Shown: one piece after another, positions 7,148-14,582 of the stretch
How the letters are laid out: each line of letters opens with the position of its first letter
How positions within the stretch are numbered: position 1 is the stretch's first letter
Origin: Candidatus Dadabacteria bacterium
GTDB lineage: Bacteria; Desulfobacterota_D; UBA1144; Nemesobacterales; UBA2774
Assembly (NCBI GenBank): GCA_020054175.1
Contig: JAGVLR010000184.1
Span: 1 to 16,724, forward strand
Length of the DNA: 16,724 nt
Direction: 5' to 3'
Made by a program: the position numbers and the translations under genes
The notes under the pieces: generated by a model
The model's input: the letters and a program-made list of their open reading frames with translations, nothing else
Database searches by the model: none
What the model was told of the DNA's origin: nothing

Positions 7148-8623
7148 CTAAACCGGCCGGCCGGGGGCTTTCGTCCCGGCCGACTTTATCGCCTGCCCGA
7201 TTACGACGGGCAGGAGGCTCATGACGAGGACGAGTATCCAGCCGGCCCCGCCAGGCGGGATTACCTTCATCACATCCGCAAGCGGAGCTATATAAACGGC
7301 GGCCGCGATCAGGAGCGAGCAGAGCGCGAGCGCCCCCCATACATACCAGTTTCTGGTGATTTCGTTGTCGATAAGTTTCGAGCCCCTGTCCCTCATATTG
7401 AATACGTGAAAGAGCTGCGCGAAGGCCAGGGTCAGGAACGATACGGACACTGCCTCGGCGTCGCTGTAGCCGAGCCCGTATGTCGCGAACAGCAGCGCTC
7501 CGAGAACGGCCACAGTTAACAGCATTCCATATCCCGCGATTCCGAGCCATCCCCGCCGTGAAACGAGCGGCTCCCTCGGGTCCCTCGGGGGCTGCTTCAT
7601 TATATGCTCGTCGCCTTCGCCCATGCCGAGCGCGAGCGCCGGGAATATGTCCGTAACGAGGTTCAGGAAAAGTATCTGGAGCGGCAATATTGGCAGCGGT
7701 ATAAGGGCGAACGACGCGAACGCGACAATCATTATCTCGCTGACGTTGCACGAAATAAGGTAGAAAATGAACTTCTTTATGTTCCCGTAGATTATGCGCC
7801 CCTGCTCGACGGCGCTTACTATCGTGCCGAAGGAGTCGTCCTTCAGCACTATGTCCGCCGCCTCGCGCGCGACCTGCGTCCCCCGGAGCCCCATCGCGAT
7901 TCCGATGTCCGCCTGCCTCAGGGCGGGCGCGTCGTTCACGCCGTCGCCAGTCATTGCGACGACGAGCCCCTTTTCCTGTTTCATTTTGACGAGCGCAAGC
8001 TTCTGCTCGGGGCTCACGCGCGCTATTATGAGAGAGTCCGAAACCAGCTCGGAATCCTCGTCCGATATGCCCTCGACGTTCTTGATTATGCTCCCGTGAA
8101 GGGGCTTCACGTTCCTGTCGTCGACAAGCCCGACGGCGAGCGCGATGTTCTTCGCCGTGGAAGGATGGTCGCCCGTCACCATGACGACCTTAATCCCCGC
8201 CTCGATGCACTTCTCTATAGCTCCCTTCACATCCGGACGAGGCGGGTCGAGAAGGCACACCAGCCCGAGGAACGTCAGCCCCTCGTAGGGATTTTCGGGC
8301 TGCGCGTCCGTCCGCTTCTCGGCGTGCGCGATAACCCTGTATCCCTTCCCGGCCAGCTCTTCATTCCTCTTCCTCCACAATTCCCTGTCCTCGTCCGTAA
8401 GCTCCTTTTCTCCCGACGGCGTGAGAATCGACGACGACGAGCGAAGCACGGAGCCCGGCGCGCCCTTCACTGCCGTCCTGAAAGCGCCGTCGGCCCGATG
8501 CACTGTCGCCATCATGTTGACCGAGCTGTCGAACGCGAAGAGACGCGTCTCGGGGAAGCGCTCCAGGAGCGCAGCCTTTTCGATGCCGGCGTCTTTCCCT
8601 GCCGAAACGAGGGCAGTCTCCAT
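7148..8623 (-). CDS. Ca2+-type P-ATPase, C-terminal fragment (frameshifted gene)
   Basis: This is the downstream part of a P2-type cation ATPase, open from an internal ATG for 491 codons. It carries the nucleotide-binding KGAPG (53-57), DPPRP (126-130), TGD (150-152) and the hinge GDGVNDAP (226-233). Membrane helices M5 and M6 follow: Asn293/Glu296 in NVSE and Asn321/Thr324/Asp325 in NLVTD match the SERCA Ca2+-site residues. C-terminal helices follow. The frame continues open upstream of this ATG to the frameshift at 8683-8685, reading LCNTVPVDYDGKGVKAGDP, which is typical sequence joining the two halves. This ATG is therefore internal to the domain, not a real gene start. Alone, this piece lacks the phosphorylated Asp and M1-M4 and could not transport. 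It ends in TAG. Substrate is likely Ca2+ by motif, though not proven. Confidence 0.88.
   Translation of the reverse strand: METALVSAGKDAGIEKAALLERFPETRLFAFDSSVNMMATVHRADGAFRTAVKGAPGSVLRSSSSILTPSGEKELTDEDRELWRKRNEELAGKGYRVIAHAEKRTDAQPENPYEGLTFLGLVCLLDPPRPDVKGAIEKCIEAGIKVVMVTGDHPSTAKNIALAVGLVDDRNVKPLHGSIIKNVEGISDEDSELVSDSLIIARVSPEQKLALVKMKQEKGLVVAMTGDGVNDAPALRQADIGIAMGLRGTQVAREAADIVLKDDSFGTIVSAVEQGRIIYGNIKKFIFYLISCNVSEIMIVAFASFALIPLPILPLQILFLNLVTDIFPALALGMGEGDEHIMKQPPRDPREPLVSRRGWLGIAGYGMLLTVAVLGALLFATYGLGYSDAEAVSVSFLTLAFAQLFHVFNMRDRGSKLIDNEITRNWYVWGALALCSLLIAAAVYIAPLADVMKVIPPGGAGWILVLVMSLLPVVIGQAIKSAGTKAPGRPV
7158..7182. terminator. GC-rich hairpin at the convergent gene junction
   Basis: A perfect 8-bp stem (CGGCCGGG at 7158-7165 pairs with CCCGGCCG at 7175-7182) encloses a 9-nt loop. 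It lies just after the plus-strand repeat-protein gene and inside the last codons of the minus-strand ATPase gene. Only a weak T stretch (ACTTTATC) follows on the plus strand and none on the minus strand, so it is at best a partial intrinsic terminator for the plus-strand transcript. Confidence 0.35.
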
Positions 8624-9834
8624 CGGGTCACCGGCTTTGACTCCTTTCCCGTCGTAATCGACAGGGACTGTGTTGCAGAGAGCCCGACCTCAAGCGCGCG
8701 CCTGATGACCTCGTTTTCGGACGGGTCAGAAGCGGAGCCGTTTATTAAAAACTCTACGCCCTCAACGCCGCGCTTTATTTCGAATTTCGTCCCGTCGGCG
8801 GCTATCATCTCGACAGTCATCTTGTTTTCGGTGAGGGTTCCCGTCTTGTCCGTGCATATCACAGACGTCGAGCCTAGCGTCTCGACCGCGCTGAGCCTGT
8901 TGACGAGCGCATTCATGCGCGCCATTCGTATCATCCCCCGGGCGAGCGCTATGGTCGCCACGACGGGGAGGCCTTCGGGTATCGCGGCGACGGCAAGAGC
9001 GATCCCGGTTTCCACCATCAGAAACACTTCCCGCCCCCTCAGAATCCCCGCGGCTATTACGAATGCGGCGGTGAAAAGGGTGACCCATATGAGGTGGTTC
9101 CCGAGCTTGTCGAGGTTTTTTTCGAGAGGGGTCTTCTCGTGCCCGGCTCCCTCGACGAGCGTCCCTATCCGGCCAAGCTCCGTATCCTTTCCGGTGGCGG
9201 TGATGGCGGCCTCTGCCGAGCCCCTCGTCAGCGCCGTGCCCATGTAGATCATGTTCGTCCTGTCGGCCAGAACGGACTCGCCCGTGAGGGGCTCCGTATT
9301 CTTGTGCACGGGGACGGATTCCCCCGTGAGCGACGACTCGTCCGCCTCCACGCCGGAGGCCTTTACGAGCCTCATGTCGGCGGGCGCGACGTCCCCGGCT
9401 TCGAGTATGACTATATCGCCTGGCACAAGCTCCTCGGCCGGGAGAACGTCCGTACCGCCGCCGCGCCTGACAGTCGTCTCTATGCGCACCATCTTCCCGA
9501 GCGCTTCCATGGAGCGCGCCGCGCGAAGCTCCGTGAAGAACCCGATGCCGGCGTTTATGATTATGACGACGATTATTGCTATGAATTCCGGCACATCTCC
9601 GAATGCGAGAGACAACCCGCCGGCGACCGCGAGAAGGAGCACTATGAGGCTCCTGAACTGGTTAAGGAGAATTATCCACGCGCTTACAGTCTTCGTCTCT
9701 CCGACGCGGTTCCTGCCGTACCGTTTTAGACGCTTGCCCGCTTCTTCGGACGAAAGCCCTTCCGCGGCCGTTACACCGAGAGCGCTCAGGACTTCTTCAG
9801 CCGTGTGATTGTAAGGTCTTTCGGGAAGATTCAT
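8512..9834 (-). CDS. Ca2+-type P-ATPase, N-terminal fragment (frameshifted gene)
   Basis: This is the upstream part of the same P-type ATPase. It begins with the cation-ATPase N-domain (about residues 8-45) followed by M1/M2 (about 50-105). The actuator domain has LTGES at 169-173, and M3/M4 has AAIPEGLP at 283-290, the PEGLP motif of Ca2+ pumps. The phosphorylation motif DKTGT has its catalytic Asp at residue 329. True homology ends at Gly384 (ALEVG). From there the frame is shifted, and the last 56 or so residues are Arg/Ser-rich nonsense. The ATG at 9834 has only a weak GGACGG upstream. It is the last gene of the minus-strand operon, 48 nt behind the VIT-type gene. Joined with the other fragment the protein would be about 895 residues, close to the usual 880-920. 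Confidence 0.88.
   Translation of the reverse strand: MNLPERPYNHTAEEVLSALGVTAAEGLSSEEAGKRLKRYGRNRVGETKTVSAWIILLNQFRSLIVLLLAVAGGLSLAFGDVPEFIAIIVVIIINAGIGFFTELRAARSMEALGKMVRIETTVRRGGGTDVLPAEELVPGDIVILEAGDVAPADMRLVKASGVEADESSLTGESVPVHKNTEPLTGESVLADRTNMIYMGTALTRGSAEAAITATGKDTELGRIGTLVEGAGHEKTPLEKNLDKLGNHLIWVTLFTAAFVIAAGILRGREVFLMVETGIALAVAAIPEGLPVVATIALARGMIRMARMNALVNRLSAVETLGSTSVICTDKTGTLTENKMTVEMIAADGTKFEIKRGVEGVEFLINGSASDPSENEVIRRALEVGLSATQSLSITTGKESKPVTRWRLPSFRQGKTPASKRLRSWSASPRRVSSRSTARST
8683..8685 (-). other. Frameshift site in the P-type ATPase gene (lost G)
   Basis: On the minus strand, codon 384 is GGG in a three-G run. Adding one G at this run converts the downstream reading to V-G-A-L-C-N-T, which continues without a stop into the C-terminal fragment. 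The whole locus (7148-9834) is 2687 nt, exactly one base short of 896 codons. This is a single-base deletion in a homopolymer, either genuine or a sequencing artefact. Confidence 0.85.
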
Positions 9835-9882
9835 ATGAAGCCGTCCGTTAGAAATACATCATGACTATGCACACGCTGCCGG

Positions 9883-10590
9883 TCATGCCAGTCCCTTAAG
9901 CAGGTATCCGACGATGTATGCGATAGCGGCCGCCGCTCCGCCAACGAGGAAAGTCTCCGTCCCGGCTACGTACCACTTCGTATCGACGACCCGCGCCTTG
10001 ACGGACCCCACGATAAAGAGGGCGACGGACGTGAGCACCACGGAGAGCTCGAACGTTTTTCCGGAAATCTCCGGAACGAAATACGAGACGACGTAGGCCA
10101 GGAGTGGTATGAGGCCGATCGTGTTAAAGGAGACAAACGTCACGGCCCCGCTCCTTAACGGTGACGTGTGATCTTCCAGGATTCCGAACTCGTCCTTCAT
10201 CATCGTGTCCACCCATACCTCCTTGTCCGCCGTGATGATGTCTACAGCCTCCCGGAGCTGCCGGCCCGAGAAGCCCTTGTCCGAATAAATCTCCCTTATC
10301 TCCTCTCGTTCCTCGTCCGGAGTATGGTGGACGGAATGTTCTTCCGACTTCCTGACTTTCTCCGCGAATTCCTTCCTGGATTTCGTGCTGAGGTAGTTTC
10401 CGACGGCCATCAAGAACCCGTCCGCGAAGAGATTCGCAAACCCTAAAATGAGGACGATCGTCGGCGAGAGCGAAGCCCCCGTAACGCCCGCCACGACGGC
10501 GAAGGTCGTTATGGCCCCGTCTATCCCGCCGAACACGAAATCCGAGAGGTACGACCCGATACTCGCCTCGGGTCTCTTGTTCCCTATCAT
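9883..10590 (-). CDS. VIT1/CCC1-family iron/manganese transporter
   Basis: This is a 235-residue membrane protein of the vacuolar iron transporter family, which moves Fe2+ or Mn2+ out of the cytoplasm. The N-terminus has SDFVFGGIDGAITTFAVVAG (helix 1) and a second helix with GFANLFADGFLMAVGNYLSTKS, both characteristic of the family. A charged cytoplasmic helical region (about 70-140) contains Glu-rich stretches and MMKDEFG, the family's metal-binding region. Three C-terminal helices follow (about 148-170, 178-197 and 207-232). The start has GGAGGG at 10597-10602, 6 nt upstream, and the gene lies 14 nt behind the kinase-fusion gene, so it is in an operon. Metal specificity cannot be read from the sequence. 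Confidence 0.9.
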   Translation of the reverse strand: MIGNKRPEASIGSYLSDFVFGGIDGAITTFAVVAGVTGASLSPTIVLILGFANLFADGFLMAVGNYLSTKSRKEFAEKVRKSEEHSVHHTPDEEREEIREIYSDKGFSGRQLREAVDIITADKEVWVDTMMKDEFGILEDHTSPLRSGAVTFVSFNTIGLIPLLAYVVSYFVPEISGKTFELSVVLTSVALFIVGSVKARVVDTKWYVAGTETFLVGGAAAAIAYIVGYLLKGLA

Positions 10591-10604
10591 CCCTGGCCCT
10601 CCCT

Positions 10605-12203
10605 TTAAGGAAATGAAATCCCGGCCGTTATAACGTCCTTTAAAAGCCGCGCCAGTATTTCTTCGGTGACTCCGTCCGTATCCGCCACGAATAATGCCTG
10701 GGGACGAAGCTCATCCGGCTCCTCGAAATCCGCCGTGAATTTTTCCAACATGCCGGGCCCGGCGTCGGATACGGAAGTCCCCTCCTTCTCCCGCCTTGTC
10801 AGTCTTTCCCTAATTACGTCTTCAAGCGCGGTGGTTTGAATGAACACGACGCTGAATCCGCTCCGGGCCGATTTTTCAGCCAGCATATCACGCCACCTCC
10901 GCTTCGAAAAGCTCGCGTCGAGTATGACCGTGTTGTGTTTTTCGAGCGCTTTTACGCCGCGCGATATTATCTCGCTGTAGGTTTTCGCAGTCGTTTCGCC
11001 GGAATATATGCCGCCCTCGTAGCCTTCGCGCTTTCTCTCCGTCTCGCCAGTCCCCGTAATCTCCTTCCTCACCCTGTCAGACGATACGACGGGGCAGGAT
11101 AGCTCCTTCGCGAGCATTTCGGCGACAGTCGATTTTCCCGAGCCTATGATTCCGAATGTTACGATAACGGCAGGCGAAGAGCCGAGAAGGGCGTATCTCA
11201 GGGCGAGGCTGAAATATTTCCGTGCCGCTTCCGCCGCCTCCCGCCTCTCGTCCTCCGGCACGCCCTCGCCGACTGAAGTAAGGCTCCCGACCTTACCGCG
11301 AACGTATGCCCTGTAGCACTTGTAGAAGTCGAGCACGCCCGAAGCCGATTCCCCGAGCGCGCCGGCCATGTCGTCCACGAATTCACGCGCGAGGCCGAAA
11401 TAACAATTGAAGTCGAGGTCCATGGCGAGGAATCCCACGTCGGAAGCCACGTCGATATATCTGAACCTGTCGTTAAACTCTATGCAGTCGTATATGCATA
11501 TGTCGTCCGGGCCGACGTTGATGTGCTCCATGTGAAGGTCGCCGTGGCAGTCTTTTATGAAACCCTCGTCCTTCCGCGCGGTGAAAAGGACGGCCTTCTC
11601 GGCGAAGAAAGTCTCGTTGAAAAAATGTATCGCCTCCCACGCGGCCGGGGATATCGTTTTCCCGATAAAATTTCTGACCGTGCGCTCGTTGTCGTCGATG
11701 ATGCTCTTCACGTTCCCGGGCTCGCCGTTGGCGGCAACTTCCTCGCCGGGGCTCTGGCCGCCGTAAAAGTCCGTCAGCTTCTGCGCCAGCCGTTTAAAAT
11801 CCTCTCCCGTGCATTTGCCTTCACGAAGGAGGTTCTTTAAAAACCTTTCTCCCGGGAACTTTTTCATCTTTACGGCGTACTCGACAGTCTCCCCGCCGCC
11901 GCCGAACGAGAAGCCGTCCGAACCGGCCCTTATCTCTTCGACGCCCAAATACGTCCCTGAGCAGAGCCTCCTGTTAAGGACTATTTCCCTCTCGCAGAAA
12001 TATTTCCTTTTATTGAGAGTGGTGAAATCCAGAAATCCGAAATTGACTGGCTTTTTGACTTTGTAAACGAAAGGCGGGGCGACGAACACGTCGGACGCGT
12101 GCGTCTGGAAGTGCGTAACCTCCCAGGGATTGTGAGGGTATGAGTTCGCTGAGCTTAGAAAGCGGATTAACCTCTGCCTGTCTCTGCTCTCGGCTTTTGA
12201 CAT
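10605..12203 (-). CDS. APH-like kinase / P-loop kinase fusion (COG2187-COG0645)
   Basis: This is a two-domain 532-residue protein. Residues about 10-335 form an aminoglycoside-phosphotransferase-like domain. Its N-terminal lobe contains VYKVKKPVNFGFLDF and its catalytic loop is HGDLHMEHIN at 220-229 (Asp222 as putative base), followed by YDCIEFND at 238-245 with Asp239 as putative metal ligand. Residues about 345-530 form a P-loop kinase domain with Walker A GIIGSGKST at 351-359 and SSDRVRKEI just after. The protein family is often annotated as a bifunctional aminoglycoside phosphotransferase/ATP-binding protein, but its substrate is unknown and a resistance role should not be assumed. It starts 17 nt after a tandem USP gene and ends 14 nt before the VIT-type gene. 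The start has only a weak ribosome site, which suggests translational coupling. Confidence 0.9.
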   Translation of the reverse strand: MSKAESRDRQRLIRFLSSANSYPHNPWEVTHFQTHASDVFVAPPFVYKVKKPVNFGFLDFTTLNKRKYFCEREIVLNRRLCSGTYLGVEEIRAGSDGFSFGGGGETVEYAVKMKKFPGERFLKNLLREGKCTGEDFKRLAQKLTDFYGGQSPGEEVAANGEPGNVKSIIDDNERTVRNFIGKTISPAAWEAIHFFNETFFAEKAVLFTARKDEGFIKDCHGDLHMEHINVGPDDICIYDCIEFNDRFRYIDVASDVGFLAMDLDFNCYFGLAREFVDDMAGALGESASGVLDFYKCYRAYVRGKVGSLTSVGEGVPEDERREAAEAARKYFSLALRYALLGSSPAVIVTFGIIGSGKSTVAEMLAKELSCPVVSSDRVRKEITGTGETERKREGYEGGIYSGETTAKTYSEIISRGVKALEKHNTVILDASFSKRRWRDMLAEKSARSGFSVVFIQTTALEDVIRERLTRREKEGTSVSDAGPGMLEKFTADFEEPDELRPQALFVADTDGVTEEILARLLKDVITAGISFP

Positions 12204-12220
12204 AGCATACCGGTGTGTTT

Positions 12221-13129
12221 TTACGGCTTGAGCGCTATAACGGAGCAGGGCGACTCGGGTATGAGCCTTTCGGTCACGCTCCCGAGGACGAGCCTTTCGA
12301 TTCCCTTCCTGCCGTGTGTGTTTATCACTATAAGGTCCGTGTCGTTCTCCTTCGCATATTGTGCGATAGAGAGGGCGGGGCTTATGCCGTGGACGACGTC
12401 GGTGGCCACAGGTTTGGATAATTTCACGCCCCTCGACTCCTCATACTTTTTACTGAGCCGGGAAGCTGTGTTTGCCATCTCGGTATAGGATTCCTTGATC
12501 ACGATATCGAGCGCCCCGGCGGGTATGTCCTGCGCGTACATGTCGAGCCTGAGGGCGTATATTGCGGTAACCTCGGCCCCGGTCAGCCCGGCGAGATCGA
12601 GCGCGAACATGAACCCCGATTCCGCCTCGTCCGAAAGATCTAGCGGAACGAGTATCTGTTTCAGACTCCCCCCGTCGAAGGGCCTGTCTCTCTTAACCGC
12701 GAGCACGGGCGCGTGAGAGCCCCTCAGCACCTTTCCCGTCTCGCTCCCCACGACGACCCTTTCGAGGAGGCTGTGTCCTCTCTTGCCCATTGCTATCAGG
12801 CCGACGCTCCTCTCCTTTGCGAACGCGATTATTTCCTCTGCGGGCTTTCCTCGGACGAGCACTCCCTCGAACGGTATGCCGGATTCTTCGAGCTCCTTCT
12901 TGGCGTCGGCGAACCTCTCGCCGGCCTGGTTCTCGATGTCGTTCTGCCATTCGTCGAACGAAGCGTCCCTTTCCCTGAGCGCCTCAAAGAAAAGACCGCC
13001 GGGGACAGGTATCACGTGAAGCCCTATGATTCCCGCGCCTGTAAGGCCTGCCAGGTATTTCGCGTATCCGAGCGCGAGATCCGCTTCCTGCGAACCGTCG
13101 GTAGCCCAAAGTATAGAGTCGATTTTCAT
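12221..13129 (-). CDS. Tandem universal stress protein (two Usp domains)
   Basis: This is a 302-residue cytoplasmic protein made of two Usp domains, about 1-147 and 155-302. Domain 1 opens with ILWATDGSQEA and has the ATP-loop pattern G-2x-G-9x-GS (GKRG through VVVGSETG). Domain 2 opens with ILVPLDLSDEAE and has NTHGRKG through LVLGSVTER, in which the first Gly is Asn but the rest of the loop is intact. Both loops therefore look able to bind ATP. It sits 17 nt upstream of the kinase-fusion gene and 105 nt downstream of a second tandem Usp gene. A ribosome site ahead of the ATG is weak. Two-domain Usps of about 300 residues are typical of hypoxia and starvation clusters. Confidence 0.92.
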   Translation of the reverse strand: MKIDSILWATDGSQEADLALGYAKYLAGLTGAGIIGLHVIPVPGGLFFEALRERDASFDEWQNDIENQAGERFADAKKELEESGIPFEGVLVRGKPAEEIIAFAKERSVGLIAMGKRGHSLLERVVVGSETGKVLRGSHAPVLAVKRDRPFDGGSLKQILVPLDLSDEAESGFMFALDLAGLTGAEVTAIYALRLDMYAQDIPAGALDIVIKESYTEMANTASRLSKKYEESRGVKLSKPVATDVVHGISPALSIAQYAKENDTDLIVINTHGRKGIERLVLGSVTERLIPESPCSVIALKP

Positions 13130-13234
13130 GTCGTCGTTTTCCGGTTTGACTATGTTTTTTTTCGCGCTGTCCTGTCGGCGCGTCAGAAGATTATCTTATC
13201 ATAAGCTTACATCTTCGTCAGTGCCGGACGCGCG

Positions 13235-14104
13235 TCATTGCGGGCTTACTGTGATAACAGGGCAGTGGGCCTCCTGAACGACCCTCTCCGAAACGCTTCC
13301 GACGAAGTCGTCCTTTTTCATTTGGTAATCCCCGTACGTAGTCATAACGATGAGGTCGATGTTCTTATGCCTGGCGAAGCTCACTATCCCGGTCCAGGCG
13401 TTTCTGGCCGTTTCGACCACCGTCTCCACCCTGTCTTCGAGCTCCGCGTCCTCGACCTGCTCCGTGAGCTTGTTATATGCGTCGCCCCTCGCGAGCTCTA
13501 TGAGCTTGGGTGGATATTTCACCTCTCCCGTAACGACGATATTCAGGCTGTATATGTCGGCGTCGACGTGCTTCGCCATGCCGAGCGTAAACTCGAGGTC
13601 GCGCGAAAGTATGCGGGAAAGGACTGTCGGGACGAGTATCTTTTTTATCTTTTTAACCGGCTCTTCGTCCCTCGCGATGTAAACCGGGGTCTTCGAGCCG
13701 CGGAGCACTTTCAGCGCCGTCCCGCCGATGATGTTCTTTTCCTCAGCCTTTCCCTTGCCGAGAACTATGAGGTCGGCGTTCTCCTCTTCGGCCGTTTCTA
13801 TTATCCTGTGAAAGGCGACTCCCTGCTTTATGCGCGTCGTGAAATCGAGGCCTTTTTCGCGCATCTCGGCGGCGATGCTGCTGAGCCTGTCGCTGCCCCT
13901 CGATTCCTTTTCCTTTATCCAGTCGGCCAGGAGATCGAGCTCCTCCGACTCGAATTCGTCGATCGTGCTCACCTCGAAGTACTCGGGGATAACGTATAAC
14001 CCCACAATCCCGGCGCCGAACATCCTCGCCAGGCTCTCCGCGTGCGACAGCGCATGAATGGAATCCTTCGACCCGTCCGACGCCCAGACGATCTTCTTTA
14101 TCAC
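13235..14104 (-). CDS. Tandem universal stress protein with altered ATP loops
   Basis: This is a 289-residue two-domain Usp. Domain 1 starts IVWASDGSKDS and domain 2 starts ILVPTVLSRILS. I chose the GTG at 14104 because AAGGAGGG lies 7 nt upstream. An in-frame GTG at 14137 would add 11 residues but runs through that ribosome site. Both nucleotide loops deviate from G-2x-G-9x-G(S/T). Domain 1 reads GKGKAEEKNIIGGT with the first Gly shifted. Domain 2 reads TYGDYQMKKDDFVGS, with Thr in the first Gly position and one extra residue in the spacer. ATP binding may be lost, as in UspA-type rather than MJ0577-type Usps. It is the first gene of the minus-strand operon and its upstream region carries two 12-bp direct repeats. 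Confidence 0.9.
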   Translation of the reverse strand: MIKKIVWASDGSKDSIHALSHAESLARMFGAGIVGLYVIPEYFEVSTIDEFESEELDLLADWIKEKESRGSDRLSSIAAEMREKGLDFTTRIKQGVAFHRIIETAEEENADLIVLGKGKAEEKNIIGGTALKVLRGSKTPVYIARDEEPVKKIKKILVPTVLSRILSRDLEFTLGMAKHVDADIYSLNIVVTGEVKYPPKLIELARGDAYNKLTEQVEDAELEDRVETVVETARNAWTGIVSFARHKNIDLIVMTTYGDYQMKKDDFVGSVSERVVQEAHCPVITVSPQ

Positions 14105-14578
14105 TTTAAAACCCTCCTTGGTTTCATTACACAGCACACAGCGGTTTCATTACAGAGCCGGTTAAGACTTTGCGAACGATATTAAATAAATTATTATTTC
14201 GAGTCGAAAACGCATTATTATAATGGCGCTGAGATATATGCCTGGAAGCTGTCATTTACATTATACACGTAAAATGCCACTATTTCGCCATTTTATAGGC
14301 TTTTTTTATAAAAATAGCATGTACGGCCTCCTGTCGCGGCCTGTAACAAACGGCGTTCCGTCGGGCGCGTCTGCCGGGTAAAATTAATGTAGTCTTTACG
14401 ATAAGCGTATGCTCTTTAAACTTTATTCTACTGCTCATTTCGATACACGCCGGGACGCGGCCGGCGTTTCACGTTCACAAAAGGGCGTTGCGAAAGCCCG
14501 TGAGGCGGCGGGCAGGCTCACGCCATCGGCCGACGCGGCATACGGGGAAAAGGAGACGAAGCCGGACCGGGACACTAT
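14105..14578. promoter_or_regulatory. Divergent intergenic region with AT-rich block
   Basis: This is the only long non-coding stretch, between the minus-strand USP operon and the plus-strand adaptor gene. Positions about 14170-14320 are strikingly AT-rich compared with the surroundings. They contain TATAAT at 14219-14224 (plus), TATAAT on the minus strand within about 14264-14269, and a 7-bp inverted repeat TTTTATA/TATAAAA at 14291-14297 and 14307-14313. No clear -35 partners are visible, so start sites cannot be fixed. It probably holds the promoters for both directions. From 14409 the plus strand is open in a short frame. Confidence 0.5.
14120..14154 (-). repeat. Pair of 12-bp direct repeats upstream of the tandem USP gene
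   Basis: TGTAATGAAACC occurs twice on the minus strand (14154-14143 and 14131-14120), with 11 nt between copies and a 23-bp period. The match extends to 14 of 15 bases when the preceding CT(C/G) is included. The second copy abuts the AAGGAGGG ribosome site of the USP gene starting at 14104. Two helically phased copies suggest a regulator-binding site or a 5'-leader element; neither is proven. Confidence 0.6.
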
Positions 14579-14582
14579 ATGA
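14409..14582 (+). CDS. Possible 57-residue leader ORF coupled to the adaptor gene
   Basis: An ATG at 14409 opens a 57-codon frame that ends in a TGA overlapping the adaptor start (ATGA at 14579-14582). The peptide is basic and Ala/Arg-rich (opening MLFKLYSTAHF) with no recognisable domain, signal or membrane segment. There is no clear ribosome site. The overlap and the poor ribosome site of the adaptor gene itself would fit translational coupling. Chance openness in GC-rich DNA is equally plausible, so this is a low-confidence call. Confidence 0.22.
   Translation: MLFKLYSTAHFDTRRDAAGVSRSQKGVAKAREAAGRLTPSADAAYGEKETKPDRDTI

Noticed and set aside
7604..9247. 547-codon plus-strand open frame across the P-type ATPase
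   Set aside because: Its product is Arg-rich without domains, and it lies entirely opposite ATPase coding sequence with all catalytic motifs.
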